Positions 1-9,329 of a stretch of DNA of 64,000 bases are shown here, in pieces; position 1 is the first letter of the stretch, and every line of letters starts with the position of its first letter. Below the pieces are notes generated by a model. That model did no database searches and was not told the DNA's origin. It saw only the letters and a list, made by a program, of their open reading frames with translations. Source of the DNA: Rhineura floridana (Eukaryota; Chordata; Lepidosauria; Squamata; Rhineuridae); the NCBI RefSeq assembly GCF_030035675.1, contig NC_084495.1:7657001-7721000 (forward strand), written 5' to 3'. The position numbers and the translations under genes are program-made.

Positions 1-920
1 GGTATACAGAACTTAAGACCACAGCCAAGATAGCAATCTCTTGCCTCCTTCCTCCATACTAAACAGGGCTGATAGTTTTGAAGAGTAGTACTCCCATCTT
101 TCTTAAACGTAAAGGAACCTAGTCAGAACAACCACATGCTGGTTTCCACACACCTCACCCTTTGCCAAATTAGGCCAGTCTTTGTTACCCCCAACAGTCT
201 CTGGGGTCACTTTAAGTGCATTTGCAGGAAATAAAATGTTCCGCCACAGTCTCACACAGTGATACACGAATTTAAAGTGCTGTCAGTTCTGTAGATTCCC
301 CCAGAGGACTGCCCACAGTAGGATCTGGGAGCAGCCCTTCAAACTTCTCAGCCAACCCAGGAGACAAGTTGTGCAACCTTTATGAGGGCAGCGGAGGGGG
401 GGGGCAATGACGAGGAATGGCAGTTATTTATATCTGCCCAACCCCATCCTCTTTTGGCCAAGGCTAATAAATGCACGCCGTCTTTTCAAAATAAAAAGCC
501 CGCGTGCGTTTTGATCAGTCTCCACGCAGGTTTAGCGCTTCCGCGGAGCTGTCCGCTCCTGGTGGTGCTGAACGGCCTCTGGGATTGAGAGGAAATCTGG
601 CAGATTCAACTCATCCATCCCGCGACCGTCTCGTTTTGTTTTGTTTGTAAAGGTCGTTATTGCATAGCAGATAAAACTGGATTAGAATAAAAAGGACTCT
701 CCAAAATGAACAGCCCACGCTTTTCCCGGGGGGATATCTCGGTTTATAGTTTTGGCTTGGCTTCTCACCCCCATCCCTTTTTAAGATTAAGCTTAAAGAG
801 CAGCAAACATTTAGCTGTTTGGGTCTGACATCTAGTCCTGGCACTTACCCACACCTCCCCCGCCCCGAAATGTGCTTCGTTTAAAAGAGGGGCCACGCGT
901 GCCCTAGAGGGCGGCGGCGG
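1..920. other. No gene recognised
   Basis: This is the 3' flank of the receptor gene. I see no coding exon or clear repeat. There is a short G run near 398 and a CpG-rich patch near 880-930. Nothing here is supported as a gene. Confidence 0.5.
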
Positions 921-1073
921 GCCTACGCTCCTCTCCAACCTGGGAGGCCTTCAAGAGGCAGCCGGACAGCCACCTGTCGGGGATGCTTTACGTTGGATTC
1001 CTGCACTGAGCAGGGGGTTAAGCTCGATGGCCTTAGAGGCCCCTTCCAGCACTACGATTCTATGATTCTCCTG
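921..1073 (+). repeat. CR1 LINE 3' terminal fragment
   Basis: The sequence reads like the CR1 3' end: a stretch on fragments cut to 'ggccttcaagaggcagc', then 'tggattcctgcactgagcag', and the terminal 'attctatgattct' motif. It is heavily 5' truncated. The same 3' end appears in this window at 27040-27166 and, inverted, at 43401-43560. Confidence 0.85.
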
Positions 1074-1429
1074 TTCCAGTCTCCCCGACTGGAGGAAAAC
1101 CAAAGGTTAAATTCACACGACCGATGTTTGTTCCCAGAATAAAACAAAGTAACATACACAGAAGCTAGACATCCCCCCGCGCCCCCCCACACCTCCTTTC
1201 TTGAGATCCCCCTTTCAACCCCACCAGGGTTCCCCTTCGCAGCGGGGAGGGAACATGAACGAAGACACCAGGAGAAGACATTGTCTCGCAGTTCCCCTCC
1301 GGGGAAACCCACCCGGGGGCCCCGTCTGGCAAATGCGCGACTCTTCCGGCACGCCTCCCAAGGAACCCCTTAAAAAGAAATACTTAAAGCAAAACCCACC
1401 CAGTCGCGGGGCGGGGGATCCTGTCAGGC

Positions 1430-1618
1430 ACACCTCCCCGGCGCATGGTTTATTTATCCAAATAAAAGCAGGCATGAGAAAATCCCGGTTTGGCGAGGCC
1501 TTGACTTGACCCCCTGCTTTCTTTTCTAATGCAGGGTTCTCCCCACCTCGTTGTATCTGCTTTCCGAGGAGGAGAGCGGGCGACTGGATCCCAAATCCGC
1601 AGAGGCCGGCGGGCCTCA
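1430..1618 (-). other. Putative 3' UTR and poly(A) signal of the GPR12-like receptor
   Basis: About 165 bases beyond the receptor stop codon the minus strand carries AATAAA (plus-strand TTTATT at 1450-1455), with a second AT-rich signal next to it. This would give a short 3' UTR. It is an inference from motif and distance only. Confidence 0.45.
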
Positions 1619-2743
1619 TCATACCTCGCTGGATGTCCTGGGCCGCGAGGAAAAGCCCGACGAGACGCACCCGCAGCAGGCCAGCCAGAGGGACTTCTGG
1701 ATGTCTGGGTTCCTGAAGGCATAAATGACGGGGTTGAGGAGGGAGTTGCAGGCGGCCGGCAGGGCCAAGGAGTAGGTGTAGACGGGCGGGTAGCTGGCGT
1801 CGGCTACCAGGGAGTAGACGGCGAAGGGCATCCAGCAGAGGGCGAAGGTGCCCAAGATGAGCGAGAGAGTGGAGAGGCCCTTGCGGGTGGAGGCGGCCTG
1901 GGCTGGGGCGATGAACTGGTGCTGGACGGCGATCTGCTGGGCGTGCCGAAAGGCGATCTTGCAGATCTGCAGGTAGAGCTGCAGCATGAGAGCGAAGAGG
2001 AGCAGGAAGGCGACTGCCAGGACGGCGGCGTGCTCCTTGGTGACGGGCCGGAGGACGCTGCAGGCGCTGGGCTCGCGCAGGCAGTTCCAGCCCAGCAGCG
2101 GCAGGAGCCCGGCGCCCAGGCAGAGGAGCCAGACGGCCGCCAGCAGGGCGGCGGTGAAGGCCAGCGTGCGCTCCGAGTGGTACGTCAGGGCGTTGTACAG
2201 CGACAGGTAGCGGTCGACGGTGATGGCTAGCAGGCTGCACGCCGAGGCAGAGAAAGCAGCCAGCAGCAGGCCGGCCACGCTCAGCGACGCCGCCTCGTTC
2301 GGCGGCTGCAGCAGGTACTGCACGCTGAAGTTGGCCACCAGCCCCAGCCCGGCCAGCAGGTCGGCCAGCGCTAGGCTGCCAATGAGCAGAAACATAGGCG
2401 CCCTCAGGCTGGGCGTGTAGAAGAGGACGGCCAGCACCAGCGCGTTCTCGCAGGCCACCGCCGTGCCGGTGGCGCACAGCGCGATGTCCCAAGGGTTGAC
2501 CGCCGTGGCGGCCGCCTCCCGCGCCGCGCCCCCGTCGCCGCCGCTGCCTGCCGCCTCCTCGCCCCCTCCTGCGGCGGGGGACAGATCCGAGGGGCTTCCT
2601 GCGGCGGCAGAGGCGTCCGACGGCGGCCAGATGCTAGCGAAGGGCCGCGAGGAGGCGTTGAGGAGCACCAGGAGCTGCTGCTGCTGACGCTGCTGCTGCA
2701 GCAACTGCGCTTCCATGGCCGCCGCCGCGGGGTCGCGGAGCAT
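1619..2743 (-). CDS. GPR185: GPR3/6/12-family orphan receptor, GPR12-like (probable gpr185/GPRx)
   Basis: This single-exon ORF encodes 374 residues of a class A receptor. Family members signal constitutively through Gs, raise cAMP, and in oocytes help hold meiotic arrest. Visible hallmarks are NPWD at residue 83, TM1 from about 87, SLRAPMFLLIGSLALADLL at about 112-130, DRY at 177-179, the CWMP motif of TM6 at 303-306, NPVIY of TM7 at 337-341, and a CCGC palmitoylation-type cluster at 356-359. The tail ends SSEV, like the PSEV/PSDV tails of the family. By recall the core is closest to GPR12 (ALTYHSERT, FALMLQLY), yet differs at far more sites than expected for a GPR12 orthologue. The N-terminus of about 82 residues is long and rich in Gln, Ala and Gly, with an N-glycosylation site at Asn29. 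Codons are extremely GC-rich against AT-rich surroundings. The first ATG (2743) lies two bases after a splice acceptor; the ATG at codon 10 (2716) has a better Kozak context (GCGGCCATGG). The family is certain. The gpr185 name rests on the USP46 neighbour and on divergence. Confidence 0.92.
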   Translation of the reverse strand: MLRDPAAAAMEAQLLQQQRQQQQLLVLLNASSRPFASIWPPSDASAAAGSPSDLSPAAGGGEEAAGSGGDGGAAREAAATAVNPWDIALCATGTAVACENALVLAVLFYTPSLRAPMFLLIGSLALADLLAGLGLVANFSVQYLLQPPNEAASLSVAGLLLAAFSASACSLLAITVDRYLSLYNALTYHSERTLAFTAALLAAVWLLCLGAGLLPLLGWNCLREPSACSVLRPVTKEHAAVLAVAFLLLFALMLQLYLQICKIAFRHAQQIAVQHQFIAPAQAASTRKGLSTLSLILGTFALCWMPFAVYSLVADASYPPVYTYSLALPAACNSLLNPVIYAFRNPDIQKSLWLACCGCVSSGFSSRPRTSSEV

Positions 2744-2772
2744 CGCTGGGGAGAGAAAGAGACAGTCAGGCG
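2744..2772 (-). promoter_or_regulatory. Splice acceptor directly before the receptor ATG
   Basis: Read on the minus strand, a pyrimidine tract (ctgtctctttctctcccc) runs into CAG, then CG and the ATG. This implies an upstream non-coding exon, as in other GPR3/6/12 genes with one coding exon. The intron would run from about 2746 up to the CpG-rich region at 5-6 kb. A donor-like AAG|GTAAAA lies on the minus strand at 5664-5665. The pairing is inferred. Confidence 0.7.
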
Positions 2773-2964
2773 AGGGGGAGGAAGCCGGGCAGGGGAAGGG
2801 AGCAGCAGACAGGACAGCCGAGGGGCCCTGGAGGGATGTGCTGGATGGGGGTGGCCATATCCCTCTCTGGTGTAGTCGACCCTGGTCTGGGGGAGCTTGA
2901 ACCCCTTACTTTTTTGGGAGCCAGGTCCCAGCAGGTCCCTATGTTTAACTATGTTTCCAGTGTC

Positions 2965-3160
2965 CTGTGAGCCAATCAGCCCGAAAGGGGAGTGTGTTAG
3001 CCACTGAGGAGAGTCTTCTAAACATGTTTCCTTGTTTATTGGAGCCTTCCCTGCTGATTGGAGCCAATGAGAGTGAAAGGAGGTGAGTCAGCCATGGAAA
3101 AGACTCTTCTCAGTAGCTAATGCTCTCCCCTTTTCATGCTTATTGGCTCCTAGGGACATC
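2965..3160. promoter_or_regulatory. Cluster of CCAAT motifs with an AP-1-like site
   Basis: Four CCAAT/ATTGG pentamers occur in under 200 bases (gagccaatcagc near 2970; ttattggagc near 3037; gattggagccaatgag near 3056, which contains both orientations; cttattggctcc near 3140). A TGAGTCAGC motif lies near 3085. It sits in the putative first intron of the receptor gene. It could be an enhancer or the remains of a repeat's promoter; function is not shown. Confidence 0.35.
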
Positions 3161-3374
3161 TAGTGTGGTGGGGGAAGGTATCAACTAGGGTCTCATTCTA
3201 AATCCAGCAGCCACAAAGGGGGCGCACGGCTATGACCGTCATAAAGGACTCCCGCAGTTCTGGATCTGCCACCACACTACTGTCCCCACATCAAAAGGAG
3301 AAGGTAAGGATCATCGGGGGCATTTGGACGCCCCCACATCTCTGGTTTGAGTTTCCCTAGGGTGGCTTCATGGT

Positions 3375-3826
3375 GGAATGGACCTGATGCTCAGGGGACA
3401 CGCAGAAGGCCCCAGGTCCAGGCTCCTGCCTGAAATCCCGCAGAGGTACTGCCAGTCAATGACCAGGAGGGCCCAAGGATCTGCCTCCATAGGGAGGTAG
3501 GGAGGCCCTTCGCTCGTGGCGGCAGAGCACCTGCGTGGCACGCGGTCCCCAAAGGCATCTCCAGGCAGGCTGGGAGAGAACTTTGCCTGAAACCCTGGAG
3601 ATGCACTGCCGGTCAGCGTCGGCAGTACTAGGCTAGATGGACCGAGGGTCTGGCACTGCAGAAGGCAGCTCTCGGGTACGGGAAGGGCCCTAGCCTGGTG
3701 CTATTAGCAGCTGCTTCGCATGCAGAAAGCCCCAAGATCAGACCCTGGCGAGCCGCTGCCAGTCAGTGCAGGCAACGCCAAGGGTCTCACTAGTTAGTAT
3801 AAGGCAGCTTCCTCTTTTCCTATGAC
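3375..3826 (+). repeat. Cluster of tRNA/MIR-like SINE copies
   Basis: At least two, probably three, degenerate copies lie head to tail. Shared marks are the body motif 'cctgaaaccctggag', then 'cactgccggtcag', 'aggctagatgga', and the end 'ataaggcagcttcct'. Heads resembling tRNA ('ggcagagcacctgcgtggc') start near 3512 and 3700. The family recurs at 12335-12525 and, as a fragment, at 22440-22570. Confidence 0.7.
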
Positions 3827-4739
3827 CGAGAACATCCCATGCCACGGAGGGTGGGAGTGAAGTGGGCGGAAATGGCGATTCCACCTGAATTTGACACCAA
3901 AGCAGCCATTGTCAAGGGGACCCCCCATTACCCCAGCTGCTTGAAGCAAAGGCCCTTCTTTGCGCCCACGAGGGCGCCTTGCTTCCCCTCCTAGCCCCTG
4001 AGAGCTACACACACACCCCAGAGCCCGATCAGGCTGTCCTGCCATGTGGCGATTCAGGAAGGCACCATGGAAAAAATCGGAGGGGGGCACAGAAGGGGCA
4101 AAGTCTATTTCTCGGTGGGTGAAATATACTAGGTGGGGGCGAGCTCCTGGTTGGGGGGCACTTGGTGCCCCCCGTCAGGCGACCGAGACCCTGAAGCCTT
4201 CGGGGCTGTCATTTGTCAGCACCGGTGACCAGAAGCCGAAGCCATGGCCCGACAGAGCAGCAACCTTTGCAAATCCCCCCTCCAAAAAAAATCACATTTG
4301 CAAATCCCCCCCACCCCTCCCGGCATTCAGCACCCGGCATTCCAAGCATATCTGGGTGTGTGTGTGTGTGGGGGGGTGTTTGCACTTCCTCTTTGGTTAT
4401 TTCCCACTGCACTGGGGGGGGGGCTCTTCGCACGACTGCTGATGTTCGGGGCTGTGGCTGTTTTGAATTTGCTTTAAATGATCTCCCCTCCCTCCGCACG
4501 CCTGTCTGAACGGAACCAAATCGGAGTGCTTTGAGATTCTATATCCAAAATGTTTTCTATCCATTCCCTTCCTCACTGCCCCCTCACATCTGACCGTTAG
4601 GGGGCAGAGGAGCTTGCATCATCAGCTCTACGTTTGGCACTGCAGCTGCCTACTCTGGGGGGGGATAATGGGGCGCAGGGGAAGGGTTGCCTTCTTTGCT
4701 GAGCGAGGCCAGGACTTCTTTGCTGGGTCTTTCCCAGAG

Positions 4740-4953
4740 CTGGCTATCAACAAAAACATCCTCACCCCTTCCATGATGAGTTTCCGCCAGACCTGGCTCT
4801 TCAGGCAGGCTTTAGGGGTTGGCTAGATTTTATCTTCGTTGTTTTTAGATTTTTAATGTCTAGGTATAGTATGCCTATTTTGTACGTTGCCCAGACTGGC
4901 TGGACAGCCAGCCAGATGGGCGACTAATAAATTCATTAATAAATAAATAAATC
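4740..4953 (+). repeat. LINE 3' end (L2-like) with (aata)n tail
   Basis: The end 'gccagccagatgggcgact' followed by 'aataaattcattaataaataaataaat' is the typical 3' terminus of an L2-like LINE of reptiles. Upstream text on an ORF end ('gacctggctcttcaggcaggc') fits the same element. It is 5' truncated. Confidence 0.65.
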
Positions 4954-5079
4954 ATCACTGTCCCGGTTTGCTTTTGACCCGGGAGGGAGAGAAAACTCCC
5001 GCTGTTTACTAATAGATCAGCTGAAATCAGTCCCCTCCCAACACCTATTTGCATGATTCCAAGACACTCTCCCTTTCGT

Positions 5080-6130
5080 TTCTAAAATCCGTTCACGATG
5101 CGGCCAGGCTGCTGTTTGAACAATAAGACAATCGCACCAAAGGGTCTGATCGCAGCTCCCGCCCGGTTTCCTTTTCTGAGGGATGACACAGGCCGCCTGC
5201 GAAGCACCGCGGAGGCTCGGCCGCTGCGTGGGGGGAAAAAAGACCGACACGCGCGATACCCGCGCAGTCTTCCCATCCTGCGTGAGTCCCTAGTACACAA
5301 GCCCCACTGAGCACCTCTTTCTGGGGTCACATTTTAGGGTTATGAACAAACAATCCTGGAGTCACCCAAAGGTCACCCTTGGGGTCTTCGGCCTGGGATT
5401 TGAAGATCCGGGGAAGGGGGGCACACGCTTTGACTCTGGCGGCTGCTCGCATCAGGCAACTTAGGAGAGCGCCCAAGAAATGCAAACAGTTTTCCAAAAC
5501 GGCAGCCACCGAAAACGGCTCCTTTCCGGGTCCCAGGCAAGGCGGGCACCCTCCTCCGCCCCCCCTCACAAGCCCACCGTGGGGTGCGGGCGGGACGCAG
5601 ACAGACCCCGTGCCACATTCCGAAGCAGGCATGCAGTGGGGGGGGCTTCCCCCGCTCCTTTTTACCTTCCTTTCGGTGCCTTTGGTCACTTGTCCTCCCG
5701 GCTAAGTCCTTCTCAGTCCTTGGCATTAAGGCTTCCTCCGCTGCTTAACATGGCTAATGAGGCTGGCAGATTCCTGGCGACCGAGTTGCTCTGCAACTGC
5801 TCGCCCCTTTGGGTCTGCTGATCATTCTCCCCTCTGACGTCAAAAACCTCCACTTGCATTCACCGCCGGGCTCCGAGTCTGTGAATCAGAGGCGCCTCTG
5901 AGCAGAATAACAACGAGGCGCGCTCCCTCGCCCGCCGCTTCTCCGAAATACGCACCGAAGGGGAGGGAAACGCGCGCGCCCGCCCGCGCGTCCTCTGGAA
6001 TTTCATTCATAAGGCTGACGAGACCCGCCTCCTCTCCCAAGGTCAGCAGCTTCACGCCTTCAGCCGGGCGAGAAGAGCGGCTTGCAAGGTCTGGGCGAGG
6101 AGAAATGCACAACAGCACGACAGGAACGTG
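5080..6130 (-). promoter_or_regulatory. CpG island, putative promoter and first exon of the receptor gene
   Basis: CpG dinucleotides are dense here, especially at 5860-6110 (runs such as cgcgcgcgcccgcccgcgcg), in a window that is otherwise CpG-poor. A perfect palindromic CRE, TGACGTCA, lies at 5835-5842. On the minus strand a donor-like AAG|GTAAAA at 5664-5665 could end a non-coding first exon and splice to the acceptor before the receptor ATG. Which strand is transcribed is inferred from the nearest gene. Confidence 0.5.
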
Positions 6131-6311
6131 AAGACTGGAGGCCAGCTGACGATGACTTTTGAGGGGGGGGGCAGCCCACTTAACTGCCCCTGGACAGATG
6201 TTGTGCCATTACTAGACCGAGCTGCGGACAGAGCAAGTCAGGGACCTTCAACCCTGCTTAAACAACAACAGCGGTTGGTTTGATTGTTTTCCATTGGTTT
6301 ATTTCCGTCCT

Positions 6312-6518
6312 TAAGAGAGCCAGTGTTGTGTAGTGGTTTGAGTGTTGGACTACGACCTGGGAGACCAGGGTTTGAATCCCCACACAGCCATGAAGCCCAC
6401 TGGGTGACCTTGGGCCAGTCACTGCCTCTCAGCCTCAGAGGAAGGCAATGGGAAACCCTATTCATAGTGTCATCATAAGTCGGGAACAACTTGAAGATAG
6501 TCCAGTCCATTTCCATTC
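6312..6518 (+). repeat. tRNA-derived SINE with BovB-type tail (copy 1)
   Basis: It begins 'gagccagtgttgtgtagtgg', carries the B-box-like 'gggtttgaatcc', the body 'gtgaccttgggccagtcac', and ends 'catcataagtcgggaacaact', the same terminus seen on BovB copies in this window. Close copies are at 9101-9323 and 46466-46657. Confidence 0.85.
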
Positions 6519-6857
6519 TTGACCAGCTCTTGTGGTACCCTAAAGACCGATGTGTTTGTTAGAGCACATCAGTGATTCATGGCCTGTGAATCCTGACTTG
6601 CCACTCTATCCACGCATGGGTGGATGGGAAAATTGTAAATGGTGAGGTCAGAGGGAAATGAGATGTGGCAATGTACAGATAATTAGGTAACTGAGCCAAC
6701 CCCATGGATTTTCATCACGCTACCTGTGTTGATTGGCTTCCCGTGCCAGGATGTCTGTGTTAACAGCACAACCGTTTGTTGTGAATGACCACAGAATAAT
6801 TAAATAGCTATGGCCTCCGAACTTGTCTGCCTCTAGTTTCCCTCTGGCCTCTCTGTT

Positions 6858-6937
6858 TACAATAGTCAATTTATTTATATACCGCATTTTCTACAAATAG
6901 TCTGTGCTCAAAGCAGTTTACATAAGCAAACAGTCCC
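6858..6937 (-). repeat. Inverted LINE 3' tail fragment
   Basis: 'caatttatttatataccgc' followed by 'ctcaaagcagtttacataa' reads as the reverse complement of an L2/CR1-like 3' terminus ('gtaaactgctttgag...gcggtatataaat'). A weaker relative is at 8715-8775. Confidence 0.5.
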
Positions 6938-6964
6938 CCCTCCTCACACTATGTATCTGCAATT

Positions 6965-7135
6965 TCCAGGCTATGGTCTGAAGACACAAGAGGCCAGCGC
7001 CCTGCTGAAGCTAAGCAGGGTCAGGTCTGGGCAGTGCCTGCATGGGAGACAGCCTGGGAACCATATGTAAGCTACCTTGGGTTTCTATCATGAAAAGAAA
7101 GGCGGGGTATAAATGTAATAAATAATAATAAATAA
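6965..7135 (+). repeat. 5S rRNA-derived SINE (SINE3 class) with L2-like tail
   Basis: The head matches 5S rRNA by eye: 'gaagctaagcagggtcagg' and 'tgcatgggagacagcctgg' correspond to the 5S internal promoter region. The tail 'ggcggggtataaatgtaat' with (aat)n resembles the L2-like tails at 7420-7470 and 8620-8665. It is a SINE, not a 5S gene: the 5S part is incomplete and followed by the LINE-like tail. Confidence 0.85.
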
Positions 7136-7144
7136 CTCAGGATA

Positions 7145-7472
7145 ACACTTCACTAACTCCACAAAACTTTCCTCTTTCAACAAGCCTTAAGTTAAAACCT
7201 ATCCCAGTCTGCATCTGTGTTGGAATTGCTTTTAATATGTTTTTTTTAAAACCTTTTTTCCCTTCTAAACAATATTTTAACCCTTTTTATTTAAGATGTT
7301 TTTAAAGCTTTTTAAAAGAATGTTTTTAAAGTTGTTTTATTTTAATGTATTTTAAGATCTGTTTTTATGATGTTTTAAAGTGTTTTTACTGCTTTTGTTT
7401 GCCGCCTTGGGTTCCTGCTGGGAGGAAGGGTGGGATATAAATTAAATAATAAATAAATAAATAAAAGCTTAT
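7145..7472 (+). repeat. L2-like LINE 3' end
   Basis: It contains 'cctatcccagtctgcatctg', repeated 'gtttttaaag' runs, then 'gccgccttgggttcctgct', 'gggaggaagggtgggatata' and (aata)n. The same order occurs at 36220-36521. It is 5' truncated and non-coding here. Confidence 0.75.
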
Positions 7473-7529
7473 AATAAATCTTTTTTTTTTTAGGTGCCGA
7501 TAAGAAGCATGTTGTTTCGTTGCAAAATT

Positions 7530-7647
7530 TGAGGGCTGTATCCTAGTCCTACTCAGAGTAAGTCCATTGCACTTAATGGACATGACTAACCTAAATCCAT
7601 TAATTTCAACTCTGAGTAGGACTTAGCTGGCTGCGACCCTAACATGG
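7530..7647. repeat. Palindromic MITE-like repeat
   Basis: Inverted ends 'cctactcagagtaagtcc' and 'caactctgagtaggactta' flank a core with an internal inverted repeat around 'taatggacatgac'. Related sequences appear at 16180-16255 and 34085-34190. It is probably a non-autonomous DNA element. Confidence 0.55.
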
Positions 7648-7894
7648 CCAGTCCAACAGGCAGTCCAAGCTGCAATATCCCAAGGCCTCTCCCCCTCCCT
7701 ATTTGTCTGACTGCAGCCCATTTCTTTTGCTCTATGCAAGTGAATTAATTACCATCTCACTTCTATGGGGCAGGGAAGGGGAAGGGGGTTGCCATTTAGA
7801 AAATCTTCAAGGAAAGAAACACAATTTCCCCAACATGGCATGCAAGTGTTATGTGTTGGCAAAGTATTTAGCTTAGATGCAGCAGAGTCAAGCC

Positions 7895-8042
7895 ATATGT
7901 GTTGTGTGCGATTTACCTGAAAGGAGCAGGCTTTTACTCTGCATTGAAATAACCGAGACTTTAAACTTTAGACTTTAAAATCAGAAAAGCTACTTTATTT
8001 ATAGAAACACGTAGCTGATGGGAAAGGCATAACTAGGGTGCA
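7895..8042 (-). repeat. LTR-like fossil, partial copy
   Basis: On the minus strand this shares an ordered set of motifs with 11867-12260 and 16882-17320: 'tatgcctttcc', a TATAAATAAA-type signal, 'gcagagtaaaagcctgct' and a terminal 'cacacaaca'. It looks like the 3' part of an old LTR. No internal coding part is attached. Confidence 0.5.
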
Positions 8043-8599
8043 GTTTGTCACTGACAGAAAGTGACTTCCTGTTGTGTTTAAATGCAGATGCCAAGAATGG
8101 TAGGCACTTGCATTTATGTAAGTGGGCATATTTGCACACAAGTGTTTGTGTATCTATAAAACATGGGTGTGAAAGGGCCAACACAATTGTCACAAGTGTG
8201 ATGTAGATTTTGGGTTGTTTGTTTTTTTACATCTTTTTTTCTTGTTTAGAAGCAGCCATGGGGGCTATTTGTATCAAGGCCACAGTGCTTTGGAGGTGAG
8301 ATGTTAACCTTTCTGTACTCACACTGTTTCTATGTCTATACTGGACATATCCCACCCCCCTGCAAGCGGTATATAGTAAAAGTATTCCCTCTTGTGTGTG
8401 AGAGAAGCAGTGCCTGCCCTTTTCTGAGCTGATGCTGGCTGCAACAGAGGCATGCAATGACAGGAGATGATAGGAGCACCTCCTCTCCCATCAGTGTGTC
8501 AAATCTGGGGAAATGCAGCACTTTGGGCCATGATGTAGACAGCATAACTCTCTCTTGGGCATTTTAGAATGCCCAACACGTAAAGTCTCATGGCAACAC

Positions 8600-8890
8600 T
8601 TGATGGCATCCTTGCAGGAGGAAGGGTGGGATATAAATGTAATAAATAAATAAATAAATAATAAAAGCAGATTTGTTCCTCAGCTCCTCAATCTTAGGCC
8701 TCATATTTCCAAGTCATAGTCAATTTAGTTTCCTACAAATACATTGTGTTCAAAGCAATTCACATCTGATGACTGGGGAGGGGGCAATTTGCATTCCCAT
8801 CAGGGCACTGCAGATATTTTGGGTTACAACTCACATCAGCCCCAGCCAGCACAAAATGTCTGCAGAGTACCAGGTTGGTGAAGGCCAGGA
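8600..8890. repeat. L2 tail fragment followed by a hAT-MITE fragment
   Basis: 8617-8665 is an L2-like end ('gaggaagggtgggatataa' plus (aata)n). 8805-8890 holds the common reptile palindromic MITE core ('acatcagccccagccagca' and 'gtaccaggttggtgaaggc'). Confidence 0.6.
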
Positions 8891-9100
8891 CAGATCCTCC
8901 TCCTGTTCTAACCTTCCAGAGAACAGAGTATCCCTTGAAAATACAGTATTTGTCTAACTTCAGTGTAAAACAAGTAATCTTACCCCATGCAAAGGGCTTA
9001 TTGAGGAAAGCCAGCTAGGATGTAAAATCTGGATCACATAGACATAGTCACAAAACCAGCATGCTAATTTAGATAATACAGTGATTTAGGTGGAAATTGT

Positions 9101-9323
9101 TAAGCCAGTGTGGTGTAGTGGTAAATGTGTTGGATAATGACCTGGGAGACCAGGGTTCGAGTCCCCACACAGCCATGAAACTCACTGGGTAACCTTGGGC
9201 CAGTCACTGCCTCTCAGCCTCAGAGGAAGGCAATGGTAAACCCCCTCTGAATACAGCTTACCATGAAAACCCTGTTCATGGGGTTGCCATAAGTTGGGAT
9301 CGACTTGAAGGCAGTCCATTTTC
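9101..9323 (+). repeat. tRNA-derived SINE with BovB-type tail (copy 2)
   Basis: This is the fullest copy of the family. It carries an exact B-box consensus GGTTCGAGTCC at 9154-9164, the body 'cttgggccagtcactgcct', and the BovB-like terminus 'gttgccataagttgggatcg' plus 'acttgaaggca'. The B box indicates descent from a tRNA and Pol III transcription. Confidence 0.88.
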
Positions 9324-9329
9324 ATGTCA

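Noticed and set aside
1529-2230. 233-codon plus-strand ORF
   Set aside because: Antisense shadow of the GC-rich receptor gene, with low-complexity Gly/Glu composition and no family signature.
1215-2492. 425-codon minus-strand ORF rich in Arg, Ala, Gly and His
   Set aside because: It is an alternative frame of the GPR12-like receptor, open because of extreme GC content. The frame 1619-2743 carries all the receptor motifs.
6965-7060. 5S rRNA gene
   Set aside because: Only part of the 5S sequence is present and it runs into a LINE-like tail with (aat)n, so it is a SINE.
9101-9170. tRNA gene, because of an exact B box
   Set aside because: The surrounding sequence does not fold as a tRNA and is the head of a repeated SINE with a BovB-type tail.
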